A DNA stretch of 25,196 bases from a virus. The notes below the pieces were generated by a model. The model had not been told where the DNA came from. It made no database searches and saw only the letters and a program-made list of their open reading frames with translations. The stretch's first letter is position 1. The number at the start of each line of letters is the position of its first letter. The stretch covers positions 1 through 25,196 of IMG/VR virus record IMGVR_UViG_3300042554_000389; one strand, given 5' to 3'. This document shows, in pieces, positions 14,085 through 21,905 of this stretch. Position numbers and translations under genes: made by a program.

Positions 14085-15332
14085 TTACTGTGTGAGTAGG
14101 ACTAATTGATTATCTTTAAGTCTTCTTGGATAATATGTGAGACGACTTATGGTTCCGTTGAGATAATTGTTTGCTGGTGTTCCAATAACATTATTCCATC
14201 CTATAAGTAATCTATTTACAGTTACACCAGAATTAAATGATGTTACATTTCCAGAAAATTTAGCATTAGAACAAGACAATATTGTGTTAGTTGTTGAAGG
14301 TAAAATAATAGAACAATTTTTTAACTTTGTTACATCTATACCAGTTACATCACCGATACTTGTTCCAGAACTTGAAGTATTTGGTCCTCTTACTGCTAAT
14401 CTGGAAGATGATGATGTGCTTGTATGATATAATGAATAACCATTTGCATAAGAACCATTATCCAAAGTCCAAGAACCAGTAGCTTCTGCTGTTAATGCTC
14501 TCGTGATACTTATATTTGAATAAATCGTCCCCTCACTAGAATTATACCAACTTGAGAAGTTTGTTCCAGTCATAGAAGCAAGGTCAGCAGAACGAGTAAC
14601 TGTGGATGCTGTTGTTGGTATGTATGAGGTTGGAAATGCTCCTGTTTCTAATTGAGCACCCCATATTGCAATTTGTGCTGTATTATTTTGATCGGCAATA
14701 AAAAACATACTAACACCAGTTTGAGCAGTCACATTAGTAAATGTTGTACTAAATCTTTTCCATTCTGTTGTTAAGTTGTTATTGTAACTTACTGTCGATC
14801 TGGTAAGAGCAGTTCCATTATGATATGATGCAGAAATTATAGTTCCTGTAGTTGGAACACTTCCTGTACCTGCGATTAGTTTTACCCAAACAGAACAAGT
14901 ATAAGTTGTGTTTGCACTTAAATTTACAGATTGATTTACAAATTCATTAGCACTACTTCCATTACCAGAAAAATAAACTGCAGTATTTGTTCCATCAGGT
15001 GCTGCTGTTACCCCAATTCTTGTAGTATTTGCGCCTTTGCCCCAAGGAGAAACCAAATTGTCAGGAGAATTTGATTGTAATAATAAGTTTTGCCTACTCT
15101 CCTCAATCAATAAACCCTTACACTCACCAGTCACAGGGTCATAATCAAATCTTGGTTGATTTGCAGCAACAGATTCAATCAAACGATTACGATTGACACG
15201 AGTTGCAGTGCTTCCTCTGGTGAATGTAATATGATTGTCTAATACTTCTTGTGTGAAATCCAAGTCTAAACTTGGACGGCAGATTGGATAATCTAAATCA
15301 ACATCGGATTTGTAGGTAAGTATTTTAGTCAT
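14085..15332 (-). CDS. Adhesin paralogue 2: conserved N-domain, CBM-like, LamG-like (415 residues)
   Basis: The architecture matches paralogue 1: the Arg-Pro-Ser-Leu-Asp-Leu opening and Ile-Thr-Phe-Thr-Arg-Gly-Ser-Thr motif (about 18-45), the Gly-Leu-Leu-Ile-Glu-Glu-Ser-Arg link (about 75), a carbohydrate-binding-like domain ending in Trp-Gly-Ala-Gln-Leu-Glu-Thr-Gly, and a LamG-like end with Leu-Thr-Tyr-Tyr-Pro-Arg-Arg. The binding-domain body differs strongly from paralogue 1, while the junctions are conserved. A 59-nt stretch (14563-14621) is identical to paralogue 3, and so is the DNA for the Ser-Arg-Leu-Thr-Tyr-Tyr-Pro segment near the end. It starts 4 nt after the preceding stop without a clear ribosome-binding site. 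Function is inferred from domain type and context. Confidence 0.86.
   Translation of the reverse strand: MTKILTYKSDVDLDYPICRPSLDLDFTQEVLDNHITFTRGSTATRVNRNRLIESVAANQPRFDYDPVTGECKGLLIEESRQNLLLQSNSPDNLVSPWGKGANTTRIGVTAAPDGTNTAVYFSGNGSSANEFVNQSVNLSANTTYTCSVWVKLIAGTGSVPTTGTIISASYHNGTALTRSTVSYNNNLTTEWKRFSTTFTNVTAQTGVSMFFIADQNNTAQIAIWGAQLETGAFPTSYIPTTASTVTRSADLASMTGTNFSSWYNSSEGTIYSNISITRALTAEATGSWTLDNGSYANGYSLYHTSTSSSSRLAVRGPNTSSSGTSIGDVTGIDVTKLKNCSIILPSTTNTILSCSNAKFSGNVTSFNSGVTVNRLLIGWNNVIGTPANNYLNGTISRLTYYPRRLKDNQLVLLTQ
14563..14621. repeat. 59-nt direct repeat, copy 1 (copy 2 at 15791-15849)
   Basis: The 59 bases 14563-14621 and 15791-15849 appear identical, 1228 bp apart in matching positions of paralogues 2 and 3. 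They encode the junction between the carbohydrate-binding-like and LamG-like domains (Leu-Ala-Ser-Met-Thr-Gly-Thr). It could support recombination that swaps or deletes whole adhesin genes. Confidence 0.85.
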
Positions 15333-15336
15333 AATA

Positions 15337-16581
15337 CTAACTCGTTATATATTGTAATTGTGATGGTGAAAGTGTTTTTGGATAATATGTGAGACGACTT
15401 ATGGTTCCATTCCAAGGATTTGCAAATCCATTAGAAGAACCTATATTCATCCTATCTACTGTTGGGAGCAATACAGAATTATCAGTAGCAGTTAAAGTCC
15501 CATTAACACAAAATTTTGAATTATTTGTTGAAAATGTATGTATAGATTTAAATAAATTTGTTGTAGATAGATTTACAAAAGCATACACAGTTTGAAGAAT
15601 TCCCCCTTTAATTATCCCATAATTTGTAAATTCAGTGCTTGCATCAACACCATATACTAGATAACGATTATTTGCTGTGCCGTCATTTATTGCATAAAGA
15701 TTTGGATATCCAGAAAAATTACCACCATATCCTCTTCTTGCTGCTACAAATATTGTCCCCTCACTTTGATTGAACCAACTTGAGAAGTTAGTTCCAGTCA
15801 TAGAAGCAAGGTCAGCAGAACGAGTAACTGTGGATGCTGTTGTTGGTATATAAGAAGTTGGAAATGCTCCTGCTTCTACTTGCATTCCATAGATGTAAAA
15901 TCCAGAACTTCCATCACCTTGATATAAAGAATTTGAACCAGTCCTATCCATTAAAAATATTTGCGCCCCTTCACTTGTTGTCGTTGCAGTCCAAACGACA
16001 TAAATTCTATACCAACCATTTGGATAAGGTATTACTCCACAAGTTCCAGTCGATGATAAAATTGAACCATTTATTAAATTTATAATGATGGTATTATTTA
16101 CTCCAACTTTTAATCTTCCATACAACTTACTTCCAGAATATTTTACAAACACAGAACCACAATAAGTTGTTCCTATGACTGCAGTAATATTTTGGGTGTA
16201 AAGTTTAAAGGATAATGTAGTTTTTTCAAATATTAAACTTGCGTTTGTAGTTCCATCAGGTGAAACAGCAGCACTTGCAGTTATTCCATAGTTTGTATCA
16301 CCACTACCAAAAGAATTGCTACTTGTAAGTAAATTTGCTCTACTTTCCTCAATCAAAAGTCCTCTACACTCACCACTAATCGGATCATAATCAAATCTTG
16401 GTTGATTTGCTGGTGCCGTTTCAATCAATCCATTCTTATTCACAAAAGTTCCAATTGAACCCCGAGTGAATGTAATGCGTGGATCTAAACTTTGTGAGTT
16501 TGCAAAGTCTAGATTAAGTGTTGGCGCTGTGACTGGTACATCTAAATCAGCACTCTGTAGTCCGTCTCTTATGATGCTCAT
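15337..16581 (-). CDS. Adhesin paralogue 3: conserved N-domain, CBM-like, LamG-like (414 residues)
   Basis: ATG 16581 overlaps the TGA of the 1761-residue fibre gene (ATGA), so it is probably translationally coupled to that fibre. It has the set's conserved opening (Ala-Pro-Thr-Leu-Asn-Leu, Asp-Pro-Arg-Ile-Thr-Phe-Thr-Arg-Gly-Ser, Pro-Arg-Phe-Asp-Tyr-Asp-Pro), then a carbohydrate-binding-like domain with Asn-Gly-Trp-Tyr-Arg and Tyr-Gln-Gly-Asp-Gly-Ser-Ser-Gly, and a LamG-like end with Ser-Arg-Leu-Thr-Tyr-Tyr-Pro. The coupling suggests it may form the tip or a partner of the long fibre, which lacks a chaperone of its own; this is inference. No enzyme motifs are visible. Confidence 0.86.
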   Translation of the reverse strand: MSIIRDGLQSADLDVPVTAPTLNLDFANSQSLDPRITFTRGSIGTFVNKNGLIETAPANQPRFDYDPISGECRGLLIEESRANLLTSSNSFGSGDTNYGITASAAVSPDGTTNASLIFEKTTLSFKLYTQNITAVIGTTYCGSVFVKYSGSKLYGRLKVGVNNTIIINLINGSILSSTGTCGVIPYPNGWYRIYVVWTATTTSEGAQIFLMDRTGSNSLYQGDGSSGFYIYGMQVEAGAFPTSYIPTTASTVTRSADLASMTGTNFSSWFNQSEGTIFVAARRGYGGNFSGYPNLYAINDGTANNRYLVYGVDASTEFTNYGIIKGGILQTVYAFVNLSTTNLFKSIHTFSTNNSKFCVNGTLTATDNSVLLPTVDRMNIGSSNGFANPWNGTISRLTYYPKTLSPSQLQYITS

Positions 16582-19500
16582 ACTGTAATTGCCTGTCTTG
16601 CAACTTTAATGTTGTTGTTTGGATAGGTTGGTGTGAATAGTAGTCTTGCATTCGCACCAGAAATATCAGCAGCAAAAGTTCCAAGAATATCATCATTTGC
16701 AATCGTTGCATACTCAACAAAATCCGCAGTCGTTCCATTTTGAAGAACCATCAAATCACTGACTTGATGATTTGTTGAAACACCACTGATTGCATTTGTA
16801 TAAGCGACTTGACCACCATCTCTAGCACTATTGCGGAAGAAACCAATTGAGAGTGAACTTCCAGTAGTGAATGTTGTTCCAACACCAACAGCAGATCCAA
16901 GAGTAAATGTAGTGGTGGTTGGAACAGTTACAACATAATAATCCGTGCCAGCAGTCAATCCATTAGAAGTTGAAGAAACTCTAACGACATCACTGACTCC
17001 AATACCGTGTGCTGTGAGTGATGTGAATGTAGAAACCCCAACAGAACCAGTGATTGTTGTAATCGTATTTGTTAAATCAGATCTAGTGATTGAAAGAACT
17101 GATGCAGTCGAATAGTTAGAACCAGAGTAATATGTGGTTCCACCAGTTCCTGTGGTTGGTTGTTGGAGCAGTGTAGAACTTGTGATGACACCATCAAAGA
17201 TGGTCGCAAGTCCTACGGCACCAGTTCCAGTTCCACCCAAGAATGTAAAAGATGTGGTTCCAGTTCCTGTAGTCGCATTATAATATCCGGTATAACCGAT
17301 GCCAGCAGAAGACAAAGTGAGTCCCGTAATTCTTCCTGTTGGTGAAGCAGTAGAAGCAACAGAAACTTGAAGTCCTGAACCACCTGATGCAGTTAGAACA
17401 TCACCAGTAACATAACCAGAACCACCAGTTGTTCCAAGACCAATTTGTCCTACAGTTCCATTTGAAACGACCAGAGTTCCTTGTGCTGCTGAACCATTAC
17501 CAGAAGAGGTTGTGAAGGTTACATTGTATGTTCCTGCAGTATATCCTCTTCCACCAGTTGTGATGCCACCCAAGACTGATATTTGACCAGGGCAGGTGAT
17601 TTGTGCCTGATATTTTGCAGAGCGGAATGTTGTAATTCCAAAACTATCGACTGCGACTTGTGAGGTAGTTGTGGTTGTTGTGTTTGTGGTTTCAAATGCC
17701 AGTGCATCTTTGACTTGGAGAGTTGATTGAGGGTTTGTGGTTCCGATTCCAACAGAACCAGTTGTATTTCTTACAACAAAATATGGTGAATTTGTGAAAT
17801 TAGTACTATCACCAATACCCCAGAAAGTAGCACCTGTTGATATACCAGCGTGCATTGTTCCTGAACTATTTTGATATCTAATATAACTTTCACCTGTGGA
17901 ATTTCTTTCTAAAATAAATCCAATTGCAGAACCACCAGTCAAATGCAGTAATGCTGATGGGTTTGTTCTACCAACTCCAAGATTACCAGAAACATAAGCA
18001 CCACCAGTATTTACTTGAAGTTGTTGTGATGCAGTTCCTGTCGATGCCCCAGTTCCAATTATTACTGGAAAGTTTGCAAAAACACTATTTCCAGATGTTT
18101 GGATATTAAATACATTAGAACTTAGAGCAGTGCTATAAAAAGTTAAATCTTTTGTTCCGTTTCCTTGTGTATCAGTTACTATTTGCCAATCTGGACTTGG
18201 AGCTCCTATTGTCCCACCAAGACCAATTGCTGCTCTTCGTGAAGTTGCGTGTAAAGTTGAAAGAACCTGAAGACTAATAGGAAACTGTGCTGTTTCTCCA
18301 GCAATAACTAATTTATTTCCTGGATTCGTAGCACCAACTCCAAGATTACCAGAAACATAAGCACCACCACCAACTTGAAGATATTGATTTGCAGTTCCAG
18401 TTCCCTGTGTAGTTCCAATACCAACAAATACTGTTGTAGCATTTGTTAAGTTTCTGGTTTGAAGATAAATTGGTCTGGACTGTCCTGTTTTTGCAACATT
18501 AATATAACCAGCATCAATATTATCATCATATCCCATCCACATAGTTCTTCCAGTATTTCCAGAAGAAAGTGCAAATGCGTGTGCTCCAGCTTCACCAGCA
18601 GTAGAAGGATTTGTTCCTGATTGTGTTACAAAAAGTCTAGATGTTGGATTTGTTGTTCCTATACCAACAAAACCAGAAACATAAGCACCACCAGTAACTT
18701 GAAGTGTTTGTGATGCGGTTCCTGTAAGACTTGTAGAACCAATGACTAACTCACCACTGCCTTTGAGGTCTGCGAGTTGTGTGGTTCCTGCATACCATTT
18801 GAATTGTGTAAATGAATTAGGAACAGAAGACCACAAGGTATTAGTATCAACACCAAATGCAAAATCAACATCAGAACCACTAATATTAGGATATAAAACT
18901 ATCTTGGTTCCTGCACTTCTTGTTGTAAATGAGGGGGCAGCAACACCATTAGTATTAAAGTCAATTCGGTTTCCGGTCGCACCATTCAGGTATATTTGAC
19001 CTCCACCAGTTGTTGTTGAGTTTGCTCCGTTCAGGGTAAGTCTTGCAGAGGTTGTGATACCAGCATTCCAGATACTGGTTGCCGTTAAGAAACCAACTGT
19101 TGAGACGCCAGAATTAACTTGAAGTCCTTGTGTTTGAAGAATACCAAAGACTGTTGCACCGTATCCAGTGGTTTCAAATTCTTTAGAGTTGTCGTAATAG
19201 AGTTCTACTGAACCATTTGTATTAAATACGGCAAGTAATTCACTAAAAGCAGCATTGTATAATATTATGCCATTACTTCCAGCAATAGCTAAATTTCCAG
19301 TTCCAGAATCACTAATTATACTGTTGGACCCATCGTGATAAATCTGCAGATCATTACTATCACCTAAAAGAATTTTATCATTATCACCAAGATTCACATT
19401 ACTTTGGAATGTAGAAACACCAGATACTTGAAGTTGAGTTAATGTTCCAACAGAAGTCAGTGAAGAATTAACAACAGTAGTTCCAAGTGTCGTGGAACTT

Positions 19501-21863
19501 AATACATTAGTTCCTCCGATTTCATAAACTTTTCCAGATGCAAGGTTCCAATCTTCGCTTGAAGTAAGAGCACCTGCAGTATTATTCCAAGTGATTGTCT
19601 TACGGATATTCGTAGAACCAATGCCAATACCAGCACCATCAAGAAGTGAATTAGTCCCTACAGTAGTTGCAATGCCAACATTAAAATCTGCAAGTTCAAT
19701 TGTAGTGGAATTAACAATAAATTGAGTTCCATCTACATATAAATCACCTTTGATTCTTACGGCACCCGTGTTGTCACCAACTGCTGCTGGGTCAATGATA
19801 AGTTCTGCTGGACCATAAATTGCACCAGTGAGTTTTATGTTTCCTCCAACATCAAGTCTTTCTGTCGGTGCTGTTGAACCGATACCAACTAATCCAGAAG
19901 GTGTCCAAGATATAGCATCTGTATTTACAGTATCACTAGAAGTTCTAGATCCAATTGCTCCAGTATCAGATCCATCACTTCCTCTCAAATAAACAAATCT
20001 ACTGCCAACAGAACTATATGCTCTTAAAGAACCAGTTGCTTGAATATTTCCAGAAACTTCAAATTTTTGTCCTGGATTTGTAACGCCAACTCCAAGATTA
20101 CCAGAAACATAAGCACCTAATGGAGTTGATGCAGTTCCTACTTGAAGTCTTTGTGATGCTGTTCCTGTTGATGTTGCAGAACCAACTAGGAATGTTCCAT
20201 TAGCATCTATTCTTCCTCTATCATTCGCACCACCAGTGAAGAATATAATACCTCTACCAGGATCTGAACGAACTGCAAGGTCTGTTCCAGAACCTCCCAA
20301 TACATTAGCAAGTCCAACTCCACCCAAAAAAGCAGCACCATTCCAGAAAGCTAGAGCACCAGATGCACTATCAATTCTGATATTATTACCAAGAACATGG
20401 AGTTTGTCTGATGGATTTGTGGTTCCTACACCAACAGCACCAGCAGCAGTCACAACAAAAGGACTTGCATCAGGATTTGTTTCATCCTCAACTACAAGAG
20501 CATTACCAGTTCCTAGTTGAGTAATACGAACCATATCTGCTGATGTGGTTCCAGAGAAGAGTCCAGCAATACCAGTCGATGTTGGAACTACATTTAAAGT
20601 TGCTCCTGGATTTGTGGTTCCTACACCGACAGAACCAGAAACATAAGTATTTCCTTGAACATTAAATTTTGCAAATGTTGCTGAAGTTCCAATACCAATA
20701 TTCCCATTTGTATCCAAATAAAGTTGATATGGATTGTTAAATGTTAGACCAGAACCACTAACATTTGTTTCAATTCTTATTGGTTTTGCAATACCGCCAG
20801 GAGCATACGAACTATCAATTCTAAATTCTGTTGATGATGAAACAATTCTTATATTGTCCCAAGCATTTGTATTTTGAAAATAATCATTACCAAAAAATTC
20901 AAATTGAGCATTTCCTGTTCCGTTTGGAAGTACTCTTAAAGTTGTTGAACCATTTGTCTGAGAATTTCTAAATGTGGGACTTCCTGAATTTGTGCCCGTT
21001 CCAAATGCAAAAAAGTCTAGATCACCAAGACGAATTCCTCCAGATTGCGTCCCTACACCTGCAATATGTAAAGATTTTTGGGGATTTGTGGTTCCAATGC
21101 CAACAGCACCAGAAGCAGTAACAACAAAAGGTGTTGAATCTGGACTTGTTTCATCTTCAACTACAAGAGCATTACCTGAACCAGTTTGAGTGATTCTTAA
21201 TACATCAGAAGAACTATTAACTGATATTGTTGAAATACCAGAAACATTTAGTTGCTGAGATTGTAAAGTTCCAAAGACCGTTGCACCGTATCCAGTGGTT
21301 TCAAATTTTTTAGAGTTGTCGTAATAGAGTTCTACTGCAGCATTATTTAAAAATCTTGCTCTTACTTCAGTAATTGCAGAATTGTAAATATCAACTGCAT
21401 TATCTCCTGCTAAAACAAGATTTCCAGTTCCAACATCTTTAATGACACTATTAGCGCCATCATGAAGTATCTGCAAATCATTACTATCACCAAGATTCAA
21501 ACTATCATTATCACCAAAGTAAGCAGAAGTTCCAAAACTTACGGCACCTGTGAATGTGGTGATACCAAGTGTAGAAACACCAGAAATATTAAGTTGCTGT
21601 GCTGTTAAATTAGTGGCACTAGTAACACCTAAAGTGCTTATACCAGTAACATTCAGATCAGCAAAAGTATTCGGAGCATTCTGGATTGCTGCTTCAATCG
21701 TTGCAGTCGTTGTTGCATCCAGAGAGGCAATATTTTGGAGTTGTCTTGCAGAACTAACAACTTGCGTATTACCGATGCTTACGGAAGTTACAGTTGCAAT
21801 ACCAGCATTAACTATATTTCTACTATCATCGATAATAGTAGAACCTATGATTTTTATTGCCAT
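16578..21863 (-). CDS. Giant repeat fibre protein (1761 residues)
   Basis: ATG 21863 lies 36 nt downstream of a late box. The N-terminus (1-60, Ile-Ile-Gly-Ser-Thr-Ile-Ile-Asp-Asp) is probably the attachment part. Two copies of a 'Leu-Gly-Asp-Ser-Asn-Asp-Leu-Gln-Ile ... Glu-Leu-Tyr-Tyr-Asp-Asn-Ser-Lys' domain lie at about 120-207 and 824-911. A distinctive segment with Asp-Pro-Ala-Ala-Val-Gly-Asp-Asn and Gly-Asp-Leu-Tyr-Val-Asp-Gly is at about 690-740. At least four Thr-Gly-Thr-Ala-Ser-Gln / Tyr-Val-Ser-Gly modules lie at about 560, 1045, 1155 and 1275. A Gly-x-Gly-Tyr-rich region spans about 1430-1580, and a conserved beta end follows. No S74 or G2 chaperone is present. It is probably a long tail fibre or side fibre; the size and modular build support that, but the attachment point is unknown. 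Confidence 0.9.
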   Translation of the reverse strand: MAIKIIGSTIIDDSRNIVNAGIATVTSVSIGNTQVVSSARQLQNIASLDATTTATIEAAIQNAPNTFADLNVTGISTLGVTSATNLTAQQLNISGVSTLGITTFTGAVSFGTSAYFGDNDSLNLGDSNDLQILHDGANSVIKDVGTGNLVLAGDNAVDIYNSAITEVRARFLNNAAVELYYDNSKKFETTGYGATVFGTLQSQQLNVSGISTISVNSSSDVLRITQTGSGNALVVEDETSPDSTPFVVTASGAVGIGTTNPQKSLHIAGVGTQSGGIRLGDLDFFAFGTGTNSGSPTFRNSQTNGSTTLRVLPNGTGNAQFEFFGNDYFQNTNAWDNIRIVSSSTEFRIDSSYAPGGIAKPIRIETNVSGSGLTFNNPYQLYLDTNGNIGIGTSATFAKFNVQGNTYVSGSVGVGTTNPGATLNVVPTSTGIAGLFSGTTSADMVRITQLGTGNALVVEDETNPDASPFVVTAAGAVGVGTTNPSDKLHVLGNNIRIDSASGALAFWNGAAFLGGVGLANVLGGSGTDLAVRSDPGRGIIFFTGGANDRGRIDANGTFLVGSATSTGTASQRLQVGTASTPLGAYVSGNLGVGVTNPGQKFEVSGNIQATGSLRAYSSVGSRFVYLRGSDGSDTGAIGSRTSSDTVNTDAISWTPSGLVGIGSTAPTERLDVGGNIKLTGAIYGPAELIIDPAAVGDNTGAVRIKGDLYVDGTQFIVNSTTIELADFNVGIATTVGTNSLLDGAGIGIGSTNIRKTITWNNTAGALTSSEDWNLASGKVYEIGGTNVLSSTTLGTTVVNSSLTSVGTLTQLQVSGVSTFQSNVNLGDNDKILLGDSNDLQIYHDGSNSIISDSGTGNLAIAGSNGIILYNAAFSELLAVFNTNGSVELYYDNSKEFETTGYGATVFGILQTQGLQVNSGVSTVGFLTATSIWNAGITTSARLTLNGANSTTTGGGQIYLNGATGNRIDFNTNGVAAPSFTTRSAGTKIVLYPNISGSDVDFAFGVDTNTLWSSVPNSFTQFKWYAGTTQLADLKGSGELVIGSTSLTGTASQTLQVTGGAYVSGFVGIGTTNPTSRLFVTQSGTNPSTAGEAGAHAFALSSGNTGRTMWMGYDDNIDAGYINVAKTGQSRPIYLQTRNLTNATTVFVGIGTTQGTGTANQYLQVGGGAYVSGNLGVGATNPGNKLVIAGETAQFPISLQVLSTLHATSRRAAIGLGGTIGAPSPDWQIVTDTQGNGTKDLTFYSTALSSNVFNIQTSGNSVFANFPVIIGTGASTGTASQQLQVNTGGAYVSGNLGVGRTNPSALLHLTGGSAIGFILERNSTGESYIRYQNSSGTMHAGISTGATFWGIGDSTNFTNSPYFVVRNTTGSVGIGTTNPQSTLQVKDALAFETTNTTTTTTSQVAVDSFGITTFRSAKYQAQITCPGQISVLGGITTGGRGYTAGTYNVTFTTSSGNGSAAQGTLVVSNGTVGQIGLGTTGGSGYVTGDVLTASGGSGLQVSVASTASPTGRITGLTLSSAGIGYTGYYNATTGTGTTSFTFLGGTGTGAVGLATIFDGVITSSTLLQQPTTGTGGTTYYSGSNYSTASVLSITRSDLTNTITTITGSVGVSTFTSLTAHGIGVSDVVRVSSTSNGLTAGTDYYVVTVPTTTTFTLGSAVGVGTTFTTGSSLSIGFFRNSARDGGQVAYTNAISGVSTNHQVSDLMVLQNGTTADFVEYATIANDDILGTFAADISGANARLLFTPTYPNNNIKVARQAITV
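21251..21360. repeat. 110-nt direct repeat between two fibre genes (copy 2 at 22789-22898)
   Basis: 21251-21360 and 22789-22898 match at about 107 of 110 positions by eye (three substitutions near one end). They encode the Glu-Leu-Tyr-Tyr-Asp-Asn-Ser-Lys-Lys-Phe-Glu-Thr-Thr-Gly-Tyr-Gly module in the two adjacent giant fibres. A more diverged third copy lies near 19131-19215. Recombination between the first two would fuse the fibre genes. Confidence 0.85.
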
Positions 21864-21898
21864 TTACCGTCTTCGTGTTTCCACTGGGTATTTTGTAT

Positions 21899-21905
21899 TA
21901 TTTAG
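21899..21905 (-). promoter_or_regulatory. Late promoter box CTAAATA
   Basis: Minus strand CTAAATA overlaps the TAA stop of the upstream S74 fibre and lies 36 nt before the ATG at 21863. It would drive the giant fibre and the three coupled adhesins. Confidence 0.65.

Noticed and set aside
12767-16581. Diversity-generating retroelement variable regions in the adhesin paralogues
   Set aside because: No reverse transcriptase, no template repeat and no adenine-specific mismatch pattern. Variation is spread over whole domains.
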